Below, piece after piece: positions 12,301 to 24,749 of a stretch of 64,000 bases of DNA. Numbering within the stretch: the first letter of the stretch is position 1; every line of letters starts with the position of its first letter. The position numbers and the translations under genes were made by a program. The DNA lies in assembly GCA_004026145.2 (NCBI GenBank), contig CP034977.1, forward strand, positions 6,077,713-6,141,712. The letters are read 5' to 3'. The stretch comes from Takifugu bimaculatus. Taxonomy: Eukaryota > Chordata > Actinopteri > Tetraodontiformes > Tetraodontidae. The notes below the pieces were generated by a model that was not told the DNA's origin, did no database searches, and saw only the letters and a list, made by a program, of their open reading frames with translations.

Positions 12301-14098
12301 TAAATGCAACAATCTGACATTTTGATGCTAGTGGTGGTGGCTTTTGTTTAGCGTTAGATCTGGTCCTGTTTCCTCACATGTATGGTGGTGCTACATCAGT
12401 CAGCACACACACCGGTCCAGAGACTGGTCCACCCCCAAGGACAAAACACCCCGACACGAACAGAGGAACAGTTTTTGCTGGTGGTCCTGGGATCCCCCCA
12501 GTTAATTTAGAACTCATGAGGCACTTTGGAAAATCAATCAATCAATCTTTATTTATATAGCGTCTGTTACAATCAAAATTGTTTCAAGGCGCTTTCCAGA
12601 ATCCCAGGGCCTGACCCCAGACAAGCAACAGTAGCAAGGAAAAACTCCCCTTTAACAGGAAGAAACCTTGAGCAGGACCAGGCTCATGTAGGGGGACCCT
12701 CCTGCTGATGGACGGCTGGGTAAAGAGAGAGAGGAGAGGAGAGGAGAGGAGAGGAGAGGAGAGGAGAGGAGAGGAGAGGAGAGGAGAGGAGAGGCACGGC
12801 ACAGAGCATAGGTGAAATGTCTTCGAAAAACGAAAGGAAGCCAGTTGAATTCTCTTAAACCAAGAGATCTCAACCAGACGCTTCTATTAATTACTTCTAT
12901 TAATAACTTTAAAGTTGGCCTGCTGTTGGCTTGGCAAACTGGCTTGGCAAACTGTATCGGATTGGTATCGGCAAGACAGTGTTTATTTAGTCATGCATCG
13001 GATCCGCGGCAAGAAAAAAAGGATTTGGGCAACCCTCTTCCACAGGCCAAATGAACACCTGCATGCTAACTAGCGCAGAAGTAAACGAGTCAATGTGAAA
13101 TAAAGAACTTCTATTCCTAAAGTTCACCGAGCTTCATCTCTTCAAATGTGCTCAGGCTCTGATGTGGGGTGCTAGCTAGTCAAGCCTGAGTGTGTGAAGT
13201 CCTTTTGATGCTTAGCGACCTTTTCCAATGATACTAACATTTCTTCTTCTTTTTGAGCGTGCATAGCTTGTCATTCACATGTTCAGAAGTCGGTGACTCA
13301 TAGGAATGTATCGCAAGACATACTGTAAATATCCGCGGTGTCGACGTAACCTAGTTGATAAGGCTAGCTTTTAGGCGAACGATACGAAAATATAAAACTG
13401 CTTAGAGATTCTAATGTAGCTATCATACCTTGTACTTTCCTCCTCGGAATAAACATCAGATTATCTCTAATCAGATTTCCTAAGTGACTGAGGTTCAGGT
13501 GGATTTAAATCCCAACCCCTCATCATCTTTTCCTTTTAGGTGTTAAAACAGGCAATGATTGGAGGCGTCTATGTGGATGTTGAAGCCACCGACAACTCTG
13601 GTAAGATAATCATAATATTAAGGAAACAAGATTTAGCTAGTATCCTTTTTTTCTTATCCTTTTTACTAAGTTTTCCTATATTTCACACACAACCTTGGCA
13701 TGGGACATTGCAAAAAAATAGATATTTAAAACAATATAAAAATGATTTAGTTTTGATTTCCAACAAACACACCAGTGGATCTAAGGGACCAACCAGTTTG
13801 AGAAATGCTTGAGATTTCAGTTATGTATAATAGAAAGTGGGAGAACAGTAACATGAAAGCCTGCGACGCTGTTGCTGTACTGGTTCTTCAAGTAACCAAA
13901 ACAGACTAATCCAAGTGTGTGTTTGTATTCCCAGGAATGAGTGTCCTCCAGTGTGTTTCAGTGGCCATGAAGGCCACCATGAGGGACCTGGAAAATGGTC
14001 AATCCTCCCATTGGAGCAGACTCCACGCCCTCCGCCAAGAGCAGATGATGGAGACGCTGGAGCGTCTCCTGCAGATGGGTAGCTACCTTCACACCATG
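9362..14098 (+). CDS. Nuclear I-kappa-B protein (zeta/delta-like), OCA-like motif plus ankyrin repeats, apparently 3'-truncated
   Basis: Nine exons with matching phases: 9362-9497, 9862-9983, 10072-10093, 10191-10237, 10303-10745, 10821-10926, 10997-11143, 13540-13600 and 13935-14098 (416 codons). Exon 2 reads YLGVRVKMPVRDLLKNIRLS, resembling the OCA peptide shared by POU2AF coactivators and I-kappa-B-zeta. Exon 5 is Pro/Ser-rich after a SLEELAIIVEVLEEDL segment. Exons 6-9 are ankyrin-like: GKRALGYCIAKRMVVLNSLD, HLMVADLIHLGADVNVKNNS, CLHLSAEKGY, YVDVEATDNSG and ERLLQMG, best compared with NFKBIZ and NFKBID. These family members act in the nucleus as NF-kB cofactors. The OCA motif favours zeta; the neighbour atf5 and the last exon would also fit delta. 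An in-frame ATG at 9218 is an alternative start. No exon for the remaining ankyrin repeats is visible downstream; reading through the last donor would add 20 codons to a stop ending at 14158. Confidence 0.8.
9536..9622. repeat. AT-rich (ATACT)n microsatellite in intron 1
   Basis: TA dinucleotides followed by tandem ACTAT units directly downstream of the exon 1 donor of the I-kappa-B-like gene. Confidence 0.9.
9862..9983 (+). other. OCA-like coactivator motif exon
   Basis: This exon joins exon 1 in phase 1 (AAG G | GT GCC) and ends in phase 0 at CAG|GTGG. The GVRVK...VRDLL core is the hallmark of the OCA peptide, which in OCA-B contacts the POU domain and octamer DNA. It therefore suggests a POU- or DNA-directed function at the N-terminus of this ankyrin protein. 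Confidence 0.7.
12530..12735 (+). repeat. Dispersed fish repeat, fullest copy
   Basis: Begins with AATCAATCAATCAATCTTT and TATTTATATAGCG, then GGCGCTTTCCAGAATCCCAG, AAGGAAAAACTCCCCTTTAA, CAGGAAGAAACCTTGAGCAG and GGGGGACCCTCCTGCTGATG. This repeat is widespread in teleost genomes. It lies in the 2.4-kb intron between ankyrin exons 7 and 8. Confidence 0.8.
12721..12794. repeat. (GAGAG)n microsatellite at repeat tail
   Basis: Fifteen or so GGAGA pentamers form the 3' tail of the dispersed repeat, as is common for expanding element tails. Confidence 0.9.
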
Positions 14099-17025
14099 GT
14101 AAACACCCGAGTAGCAACATCATTTTACGACATTCAACTTGACTTCAGACAGTCTTGACGTTCACACAAGAAAACCAAATTTCCGCGGTAGTTTGATTAT
14201 ATAAAATGCATGTGAACGCTGTAGCTTGACAAAAATCCCCCCAGAGAAGTCTGAACGTAGACGGAGCAACAGCCCCCGGACAGCTCAGATGTTTTATTCG
14301 AGCATGTTGACGGCAAGCTGCCACAAAATCCAGCTCCATAAATTATTCGCGCCAATTGAGCGACAAGTGGAGTCCGCTTTAGATGCGCATGTACTTACTG
14401 TCAGTAAGCCAATGCTAGGCTAAGTTCCATCAAATAAATTATACAGTTGCAACAGTTAGCTTTCCCACATCAGAAGCCTTGCCGCCTGTTTTTTAACAGT
14501 TGTAGCCCTGAGACGATTGTCCTTTGTTTGGATTTCAGATTTGCGCAACAGAACAGTGAATAACCTTAACAAATAATGACTCAGCTTGACTTACAAACGT
14601 AGGCCTTGTGCCTATTTACAAAGCTAGGCTACATCTTTCTGGCTCCCACACCGTTATTACATGGTAGGGGATTATTTTAGCTTGCTTTAAGTGTGCTTGT
14701 ATTCTTTTAAAGCGTCATCCTAAAGAATTCATACCAGAGAGGTCAGACTTCTGCACCCTACAGATAATTAGAGGGAGGTTGATCGGTATTAGGCTGTCAG
14801 CGCTCAGCTAGCACCTTCCCTCTGGCATGACATAAACAGGTTTTACAAAATAACAGAGGCCCATAAAAAATGATTGTAAAAATGTCAGGGTTGACTGAAC
14901 GTAATTATAGCTACTACTCGTATATCATGCCGGTGTAGCCAAACCATGGGAAGGGCTAACTTTAGCTAAAATGAGGGTGATAAACACATTTCATTGCCTT
15001 TAATGTTCAGCCTTATAGGTGCTGAACATTGATTGTACTTCGACGTCGATATTTTTGGAGTTGCCATAAGTACCGGGCAGAGTTTTTTATGTTCGCCAAG
15101 GGTAGCTATGGCAACGGTAACGTGGGTCGTACAAATTTACAATGAATTTGCATATGTGAAGACACTTATATTACCCAACTGTCGTCTCATCCTATTTTTC
15201 TTTTTGTCTTTTTTCTTAGGGGAATCGAATGATGCAGCCAATTATTGTTTGACCCCATGGCACTCTGGCCCAACTGGGCCTTTTTGGACCCGACAGTAAT
15301 GTTCTGAGTTGGTTCAGGCTTGAATTTGTCATAGAGAAAACCAAAGGCCTTCATTTGGGTCGGCCTCTGAGCACAAATTCAAGCCCGTTTCGTCAAGCAT
15401 CGAGGTTTTTGTGCCAGGTTCTGTAACCTGCACAAACACCAGGTGATCCTCTGTTGGTTTCTATGAAACTTCAACCGTTGGTTACATTGGAGTAACTAAC
15501 CCAGTGTGTCTGTGGGGATGCACATCTGTTCTGATGTTTCGTGGCACATTTAAGGGTTTTTTGTTAAAATCCTGGGCCCAAAATATCCCAGCAGACACAA
15601 AGGATGTAAACATACTTTAAACATTTTTAAATAGTGTCTTGATTCAGCATTTGCTTTGCTAATTTCATTTACATTTGTCCTTGGCTACTACGACTTAAGG
15701 TTCAAGGGATCTCTAGATTTTCGGTTCTTTAAGCTTTCTTTTTTATACTTTTAGCAGGTTTTACACCTGTCAATGTTAACGAAGCTAATTTGAATTATTC
15801 AGCTTTTATATTTCCTTTAAGCTTCCAAAAAGTTACCATTAAATGCTTAACGTGCTGCAGGAAAAAAAAGAACAAAGAGCTGAACAAAAAGAAATAAAAT
15901 TAAAAGGAAACTAGTGTTTCTGTTGGAAACTACATGAATGAACTCTGACACTTGTGTTGGGTTTTAAAGCCTGTTGTCATATTTCCTATTTATACAAGAC
16001 GGTTGAAAAGACAAACAATAGGAAATTTGTGGCACTTGTATTGATATGTTTTCATTAATAGCAAAGATTTGCCGATATCTAATCCAGGGGAAGGCTGGTG
16101 ATTCAAATGTATTTATCATAGCATAATGTATTTATGCTAGTGTTGCCTTAAAGTGTTGACACACTCTTTAATCATAATGTGGGTACTTATAAGGCATGGT
16201 GATTGTTTGGTGGTTGGTTTTGTTTGCATTCTAAAAATTGGAAACACCTATTGTCACAAACCAGTACAAACTGGGCCAATGCTAGCTAGCTAGATCCTGA
16301 AATGTCTATAATGTCTTGTGGCAACGGATCACATCAAAGGTCACTCTGTATCGCACAAGGTACTTGGAATTGTTTGATCTTTGAAGTCCGGTAACGTTTG
16401 TGCTCCAAACTGTCCCTTTACTGAAATGTGACGTATGTGTGATTAAAGGTGTTTTCACATTGGTGATAGTACAAGTCAAAATTATGTAACAATAATTGTA
16501 CTTTTAAGCACATTAAAGATCAGGTGGCTGTAACATTGTCTTTCCATTTATTTATTTGACAGTTCCTATCGATAAAGCCTGCCCCCACGGCAGGACTGCT
16601 TAAGCTAACTCCCATTGTAAAGAATTCAACGTTCCAGGACTGAAACATGCCTTCTGCTCTGTTCCTCTTGAGCAAATGCTAATGCTAACATGAACAACAC
16701 TTGCATCTTTTTTTTTTTCCAAACCAATGATATTTATTAATCATGTTGCAACGATGCGTTTCACAACCCTCGGCCAGATGTGTGGGGGCTTACGTGGCTG
16801 TTCCTTAATTTCGTAATTTCATCGCTCCATTTGATGGGAAAAATCATTTATAATCTCTTATACGCGCCCTTAGATGACACTCACAGGTGGCCAACATGCA
16901 AGTGTACACAGAAATAAGAGGTTTGAGATGTTTTCTGGCTCTCTGCAGCTGTGATTAATTAGATAAGAACGAAATTACACACCAACAGCAGTTTAATCAA
17001 ATGTGTGCATTCGGCTTCATTGGAA

Positions 17026-17070
17026 GGGGTGTGTGTGTGTGTGTGTGTGTGTTTGGGGGGGGGGGGGGGG
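17026..17070. repeat. (GT)n plus poly-G
   Basis: GT dinucleotides followed by a run of about 17 G. Confidence 0.9.
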
Positions 17071-18320
17071 GTAGCTAGATAACAAAAAAAGTTCACCTGC
17101 AGGGGAAAACTGGATACAGTCTTTTTAGAGCATTCAGATTTCTGACTGATGGAAATTTAACCCTGTAATTATTAGGGAATGTGAAACGGAATGTGAACTC
17201 GAACATGAACGCACAAGGTTATCAGACACGTCATTTTCGGAAGCGCTGCGATGAAAGAGGCCTGGAAATGTGACGCCTCTGTTGAGAAAATGCCCTTGTT
17301 TAAATGCTGGAAACTCAGATTTGACATTTGTTCAAGGTCAGAAACTGCAGTTCCTCTAGCGGCCACTCGAGGCTTCAAATGAGTCTGGATTTAATTTTTT
17401 CATGTAATCTAGTTGCCATCATTAAAGCTAAACAGCAGCTAGCTGTCAGCTCAAAATCACAATATTCTGACCCTAAATATTTCTACTATGTTGTCTTGCG
17501 GAAAAAGGGAAAGTAGTTTTTTGGTGGTTGTGCCTGTTGGCTGATATTCTGAAGCCTCTCAAACCCCCTATACGACCCTCTTCCTACCCCCCACCCCTGT
17601 TCTTCTCCCTATTTGGCTATGCTGCTACAACCTTCTCATAATGAATTTAAAGCCTCCTCACTGGTGTGCACACAGCCTGGAACGGTGCTGCAGGCCGTCT
17701 AGCACCACCAAGTTCCATCCCATCCTCTCCTCCATACCATCACTTCTGTGGTTCCCCCCACCCCCCGTCCATTCCCCCCCTATTTGCAACACCCTCCACA
17801 TCATCTCCAATTCTACCGTGACGCCGCGTTGCTCGCGTTTGCCTCGCCTTGCCTTAACGCTTCCACCAACCGCTGTTTCCAAGGTCGAGCTGAAACCGTT
17901 GCACGTTCCTTTGCCGCATTAATTGCCCCACATCATCCAAGGTTACCATTTACACAAATGTGGGCATATGTTGCATCATTTAACGTCAGTCCAAAATCTG
18001 AAATATATTTCCATGTTTATTTGTGCCTCTATGTGTGCACATGCTGGGGAAACAGTTAAAGTTGATGATAAAGGTCGGCGCATTCATTCTCTGAAAGAGA
18101 CGCTGTCTTAAATTTAACCAAGAAAGGTTCGGATGAAAACGATGTTAACGGTGATGAAAGCTGGTACGTTTTAAGCACCACCAGTTCCAGTGAAATTACA
18201 TTAAAAAAGTGGCAGCTATGTTAGGAATATGATTACTTTTATAGCAGTATTGTCCTCTAATGCCATTTACCTGCGAGGCCCCTGAAAGCAGCGCCGCCCT
18301 TTTCCCGCCCTCTGACGCAT

Positions 18321-18328
18321 TGACGTCA
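18321..18328. promoter_or_regulatory. Perfect CRE palindrome TGACGTCA
   Basis: Full cAMP-response-element palindrome in a GC-richer patch between the two flanking genes. No gene with a confirmed first exon is attached to it. The motif can arise by chance, so its function is unproven. Confidence 0.4.
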
Positions 18329-19375
18329 CTCTTCAGGCCTCCAGCTCAACCCTTCCAAAATATGAAAGAAACGCGGATATTAAAGGATAAATAAAGAAAA
18401 TGACAACGTATGCATCTTTAATGAGGAGCTAACAGTGCGCCGGGATCGCTGAGCCCGTCTAAAGCATAGAGGAAGAGACTTTGACGGCAGCTAGCCTAAA
18501 TGTTGCTAGCTAACGCGATACTCGTTAAGGTAACGTGAGTGACAGCGAGCTGAGGGTTTAGGTTTGGTTATTGCTGAAAGGGCCCCTGAGAGATGGCTGA
18601 CATTGGCCCACGTATCAAACAAAACGATTGAACTGCTTTTCGACACCGACGCGTCGGGAACCCCCCACATGGGGCCCCCGACTCGCTGTTGCTGGCTGGT
18701 GGCTGTGAAGGGGGCTCCGAGGCACGATTGATATTGATCCATATCAGTGACACTAAATAACTCGGCGGTTCTCTCGAACCGGAGAAAACGAGGCGAAAAT
18801 GTCCCTAAGGACGTGCAAAAAGGAATTAAGAAGAAAAAGAAACAAGAAAGTGGTAAGTTGTATACTACGTACCTGTTTAAAAGGTAGTGACGTCACTTCG
18901 TCCCAATCCCACCAAGCACCAGAAACCGTTCTCAGCATTTGTGTCCAACATAAATCGATTTATCCGCTCGGTCTGTCCAAAATGTAATATGTATTTTTCT
19001 TTAACATGGAATATTAACATGGAGCATTGATAAAGCTGGTCTTTAGTTATCCCACACAGATTTTAAATGTTGAGTTTGCGCAGCAAAACACAAATATAAG
19101 TGTGTGTGTGTGTGTGTGTGTGTGTAAACAAAATAATTTGTAAAGTTCTGAACGGATTTAAATGAAATTTCCAGGAAATGACAAAGGGCCGATGAAGAGC
19201 TGATTATTAATATGTGGAGAAATGACCTGTTGGTGGCGCTCTGGGCTCTCCTTTCTAATTATTATCATTACTTATTATTGTGTATCATCATTAGTATTTA
19301 TTGACATTATCTGTTGCTATTGTTATTATTGATTTCCTCATGTAAAATATGAAAAAGCCTTTTCCTGTGAAGATC

Positions 19376-19436
19376 CCTTCCTTCCTTCCTTCCTTCCTTC
19401 CTTCCTTCCTTCCTTCCTTCCTTCCTTCCTTCCTTC
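19376..19436. repeat. (TTCC)n microsatellite
   Basis: About 15 perfect TTCC tetramers. Confidence 0.95.
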
Positions 19437-20148
19437 ACTCCACCATACCTGTCATCATCATCAAAATCTTCTTCCTCTTCCTCACTCTACTGGGTTATGT
19501 GTGTTTATTCTCTTCAGGCCAGCAGGGTCTTGATTGACAGCTGATCCTACAGACCATAATAACCCTGCTGGATGCACCGCTGAGTTTTTTGTTTTTTTTC
19601 CCTTACGCAAGAGCGACACCTGGAGGACATAAAGACGCGGAGTCTTTCTAAATATTCCAATGCGTGTGATTATAGTGATGTAGGTTTTGTTAACATTTGA
19701 CACATTTTAGTCGTCCGTATGAAAACTGTAAAAAAAAATTTAAAAATCCAGAATCCAAACCCTTTTTTTCAGCGCAGCGCCGTATTTATGGCTCGATGAA
19801 CAATCATCCGACGGGCAACAAACAGATGGAAGCCTTGATCAATACATGCTGCAGCGCTCTGCCAGCCTGGTGTAATTTTTTATTCTGATAGTTCACTCCC
19901 GTCTCCTCTCCTCCTCCTGCAAGTATTGTGTTATGTTGCCTCATGCACTTGAAAGGCCTACAACTGCTCGGAGAGATACCAAGAGATTTCTCTCTCACAC
20001 ACACACACACATGCACACGCCCTCTGTGAGCTGGGAGATGAGATAGGCAACGCAATGCTGTCTGTTGACTGCCCGAGCTTAATATCCAGGAGGGTGTTCA
20101 GGTCAACCACGTGCAGTAAAGACCAGCGAAGACATCAGTGAGAATTTG

Positions 20149-20154
20149 TTTATT
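20149..20154 (-). terminator. Candidate atf5 poly(A) signal
   Basis: AATAAA on the - strand about 1.0 kb past the atf5 stop codon. No nearer canonical signal is obvious, but 3' end use cannot be judged from sequence alone. Confidence 0.25.
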
Positions 20155-21177
20155 TGGCTGTAATTTACCTGACATATCATCTCCTGACATCGACCTGAAT
20201 TTCAGATGCTTAAAATCGATCGATTTAAACAAAAAACAAAAAACCCGACACACAAACAGGAAGTGGTAGCCAATGTTCATCGTGTCAACAGGTGATTGTT
20301 TAATCGCAAAATACAGCCGAGACAAAAGTGAACGTTTGCCGGAAGAGAAAAACCAAAACCTGAGAGTGATTTGGGTTGGGTGGGGGGGGGCAGCGGATGA
20401 CAGGAACGAAGTTAACTCAGTTTAACTGATGCGTGGAGGTCTTAAAGCCATGCAGCTAACAGAATATTGCCTTCAAGTGACACTCACACATGCTTTATCC
20501 AAAAGCAAACATGCATCGGGTAATTCAGGGGTAACGAATATAAATACTCAACTTTTTTTTTCTTTTTTTTTTTTCTAGCGGTGCAAATCTTTGAAACAGT
20601 TCCGATAACGAACAGAGCATTTGCACGCACTTTTTTCCAGTCCGTCAAGTTCAGCTACTGAGCAAAAGTGGCGGTGGGGAAATGGAGAGGGATCAAATAA
20701 TATCTGCGATGGATGCGCGTCAGTGCTGTGTGTGCGCGAGAGTCACCCAAAAAAGCACGAGCAAAGTCCGTCTCTACTACCGATCCAAAGAGCGTTGTTT
20801 TCCCCCTAAAACAATCGTTAAGCGCCAGGAAGTGAAAAGTGGTCACAAGGCTGTGAGTGCAGTTCAGATCACAGTGGTCACGGACAAGTTCAGCATCTCC
20901 TCCTGAAGCCACCTCGCTAAGGCTTGAAGTTAGTGGTGTCCCACGCTTGGAAACCTACGTTTTCACCTCCTCTTGAAACATATATGTGTATTTTTATATA
21001 TAGTAAATTTGTAGATTTTTTTAATTTTTTTTTTTTTAAATTTTTTTTTTAGAAAAGAACTACCAAAATCATGCAACTACCATTTAATTTTTGTGTGAGA
21101 CAAAAACCAGTTGGTGCTCGTGACTTGATTGATCTCTCAGTGCTGGTCCGGGGGTTCGGAGGTGAGGGTTTGTTTTT

Positions 21178-21364
21178 TTAGGCACTGCCGTCCTGTTTCA
21201 GCCGCTGACTGCGAGCCTTGTAGACCTCGATCAATAAATCTTTGACGTACTGGATTTCCCGCTCCACAGACTCCGCCTTGTCTCGAAGCTCCCTGTTCTG
21301 TCCCTCCAAGCAGTGAAGCTCCTCCTCCAGAGAATCAAGCTCCGCCCTCTTTCGCAGCCTGTAC
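21178..21364 (-). other. atf5: atf5 terminal exon encoding the leucine zipper
   Basis: Acceptor TTTTGAAG|GTACAGG; the exon continues the basic region begun in the previous exon in phase 2 and ends SQRLKQDGSA then TAA. The leucine heptads and the EREIQYVKDLL stretch are intact. Confidence 0.9.
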
Positions 21365-24300
21365 CTTCAAAACAGGGAAAAAGAAGTAACTCTTTCTTTC
21401 TTGCGTTTTCATGAAGCCACCCTGAGCCCCCCCCTCCTACCACGAAGAAGGTTTTTTAAAAATGTAAATAAATAAAAACACTCTCCCCGACAACAGTAGG
21501 CAGGGCTGACTTTGGCAGGCAGAGAGGGACTTTCCACCGTCTCCGCTCTGCTGGTCATCTCTAGTTCTGCGGCTGCTCCGCTCGTCCTGCAGCACCACGA
21601 CCGCAGAGTTCAGGTGATTCCGAACATTTGAGAGTTATTATTGTTTTTACAAGGCTGATTTGGTTAAGTTCACACAATGCAAATGAGGCTTTTACCCACG
21701 TTGGAAGATTCCATAGACGACAGATGCAGGTCACACTTTAATACTGAGAGTGCAACGGCAGTGGTGACATTTCGCATTGAGTCCGTGTTTAAAAAATATT
21801 GTTTCCTCTCAGAATTTGTTATGGATGAAGAAAAGGTTTTTCCTTCGGGATTAAGTGATATTTTAGTTATAGCACCCTCTAGTGGATGATGTTCATTAGA
21901 CGACCATTATACGTCAGTGACCAATTCGAATTACTGTCACATCCAATACATCTAAAACATGCTAAAATTCTGTTAATTAACTGATTAGAATCTAAAAATA
22001 ACACTTAAATCCCTATATGACAGAGGTTGACCAGTGTAGACAGATGGATGACCTCACTTTACCCCATAGGGAAACTATGGTTTTAAATTAGTCATAATTA
22101 GTTGAATAGGCCACTCCCACTCTAATAAACGTGGTTATTTACAACAAATTCATTGTTACCGTTCTTTAAAGGTTATCAGATTAAGTAGATTCAATAACCC
22201 TATAACAATAATGGTAATGATCATAATTACTATTAGCATTATTAATATTGTCATTGACAACATTATTATTATAATGAGTAGTATTCGTATGATTATTGTG
22301 TTAAACATTTTCGTATTCCAGACACACTCCTGCTTCACCAGGATTCGACGGCTGAAGTCTTCGTGATCTGTCACCAATCCTGTGGCTCTAAATTAGGACT
22401 CACTCAACCAGATATTCGGGATTGCAAATGTGTTTAAAGTAGCACCACCTGTCGGTTGCCGCATGTCATTTTTTTGCTGCGATGCTACGTTTGTCAGGCT
22501 ACACAAAAACGCTAGGCTCCTCTGCATCATCGCCGTTTGGCAGGACGCAGAATCTAACAACCGTAACTGAGCAGCTCGTTACGGTTGGTTCAACTGTGTT
22601 TTTTCTAGATCATTTTTATGAGAAAAAGAAAGAAGAACTACGCACAAAATGCCATTTTCTGTATATTTTCGTTTTTTCTTCAAATATTAATTTTGACAAA
22701 TCCGTATAAAATGACATTGATACGCACAAGCCATTTTATTTTTTTAACAATTCTTTTTCTTCAAATTTTAGCTCTTTATTTTTCTGGTATCTTTGCCTCT
22801 CTCTGAATGTCTGACTTGTGAATAACATTTGAGACTTGCTCTCTTCTACTTTTTAAATAATTTCTGAGGGAAAATAATTAAGATATTTATTGGAATAATA
22901 ACACATTTAAATTATCGTCGCGACAAAGGTTGGACATGGTTTTAACCTTCAACCAGTTGACAGGATTAAGTAATTCTAACACAAATTAAAATCTCTTTGT
23001 TAAAAAAATATTTCAATATTTGAAAATGATGGGTAGTTTTAAGTAAACGTGTACCAACTTGGGTGTTTACCTGTGAGCAGCAGTTTTGTTCTGGTCTCTC
23101 TTCTTCTGCTTCCTCTCTCCACTGTTGCACTCCTGAGAGCCGGCGCCCATCACCAGAGCCGGTTTGATGGGGCAGTGCTCGTCTTTTAGCCTCTGGGTGG
23201 GGCGGTGGATGGTGGCCCCCAGGAGCGTCCCATCGCTGTCTCCTCTGGACAGACATTCGTAGCTTTGGTCTGCAAGGCATTCTGGATAGAGGTAGTGGCC
23301 GTGTTGCGGCTCCACAGCCTGCGTTTGTGGCGGCTGCTCTAGGTCACCGATAAAGCTATGGTAAGGCTCCGTGCTGGCCATGGATTGGTGGAAGTAGCCG
23401 TCACCGGCCACCATTGTCTCTTGGGGAATCCCCCCAGAAAGTCCTCCATCTTTGCAGTGCAAGACCTCAAGCCCCGTGCTGTCGTAACTTACGTTGACCT
23501 TCACGTTGTGCATCAGCTGTCCCTCTCGTTTGTGGTGGCCATCGTACGAACTGGCCAGGCAAAAACCTCTCGCAATCTCTTCGCTGCAAAACATTCCTTC
23601 CGAGAAACAATAACTTTCCTCTTCCTTCAACGATAAAGCACATTCTCTCACCTTCTTGACGGTTCCGAGGCTGTTCTTGCTCACGGTCTTCAGTGTGGAG
23701 TAGTGGTTCACCGACAGCTCTGTGCTTCCCGAATAACTTCCCCTGGGGCCCCAAGTATCAAGTCCCACTTCATCCCCGACTTTCACAGCCTCGCTGAAGA
23801 TTCTTCGCCCGTTGTTGTGGTGGTGGTAGCGGTGGTGGTAGTTGTACGGAGCGGGTCGCGCAATTTTGGCTCTGCTGATGGGACTGCCACAGAAGCTGGC
23901 CAGGTCCAGTTCCCCTGTTGCCAAGGTAACAACCACAGGGCTGGTTTCTGATTGGCTGGTCCCATATGAGCCGTAGGGTAACTGGTAATAAGACTGGGAG
24001 CCCATGGCTTGAGCACCCTTGTCACATTTTGAAGATTTCTCAAACTTGTTGGTGGTCGATGTGTTTTCGGATCGGAAGTAGTCCTCCAGCTGAGCCAGCT
24101 CCTCCTGTAGTAGTGAGGTCATGACCTCGAGATCCGAGGGCACCTTGACATCGTGTTCCAATGGCGAGGGTGGAAGGGATGAGCTGGGGGAAGACTCGGT
24201 CGTCGACACAAATGAAGACAAATCAACTTTTTCTGTCATCCAATCTGAATGACCATCACCTAAAAAATGAAAAAAATCATCAAGTCAACCGAGAAATCCA

Positions 24301-24749
24301 TTTTTTTTCATTCACTCACGATAACTGAAAGCTAAATTAGAAAGACAGAAAAAAAATCTTAAAATCACGCACGGCAGAGGACAATCGTAAAAAGGAAAAA
24401 AAAAAAAAAAGCAAAGTTAAAACTACGCAAAATACATCCAACAAATCCAAGTGAACAACTAACCGATCATCTGAAAATGATTGAACAGCATCGTCTGCAT
24501 TCGATAAAAATCCACTTAGCTGTACTCACTGTACGACATTAGCCCCGTGCTGCACTGCGGCTCCGACCTCGGAATGTGGAAAAATAAAAAAGCGTCTTGG
24601 CCAAACTCACCAATTAAGTGCTGCCTCTCTGCTGGCTCCTCCCCCGTCGCAAACCCTGATTGGCTGCGGCTAGCCTGTTGGAGAGGGGGAGCGCAGAGCT
24701 CGCCCGTGCAAGTGGGAGGAATTTTGGTGCGAAGGATCGATGCCGCCAT
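21178..24749 (-). CDS. atf5: Activating transcription factor 5 (ATF5)
   Basis: Three coding exons: 24611-24749, 23071-24259 and 21178-21364. They join in frame for 504 residues. The bZIP lies at the C-terminus: basic region KQKKRDQNKTAAHRYRLRKR split by the last intron, then a leucine-zipper helix ending ESVEREIQYVKDLLIEVYKA, the ATF5 signature (ATF4 differs here). The conserved junction GDGHSDWMTEKVD spans exons 1-2 and shows that translation starts upstream of the internal Met at 24239. The protein is longer than mammalian ATF5 because of a low-complexity middle region (HHRYHHHNN near residue 180). ATF5 is a nuclear stress-response activator binding CRE and C/EBP-ATF sites. An in-frame ATG at 24785 could add 12 residues. 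The paralogue (atf5a or atf5b) cannot be decided. Confidence 0.93.

Larger units (their letters stand above)
14160..21170. other. Intergenic region, no supported gene
   Basis: AT-rich spacer between the convergent I-kappa-B-like gene and atf5. I looked for the missing ankyrin exons (Gly-x-Thr-Ala-Leu-His codons) and found none. It contains GT/G runs near 17026-17080 and 19101-19127, a (TTCC)n array and a perfect CRE at 18321. A short GC-richer island near 18.3-18.85 kb is discussed in the findings. Confidence 0.6.

Noticed and set aside
14237..14285. A CCCCCCAG acceptor-like site after the last I-kappa-B exon
   Set aside because: The downstream sequence in the required phase (RSLNVDGATAPGQL) does not resemble an ankyrin repeat, so it was not added as an exon.
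21178..24749. atf5 could instead be atf4
   Set aside because: The KQKKRDQNK basic region and EREIQYVKDLLIEVYKARSQ zipper match ATF5; ATF4 has different residues at these positions.
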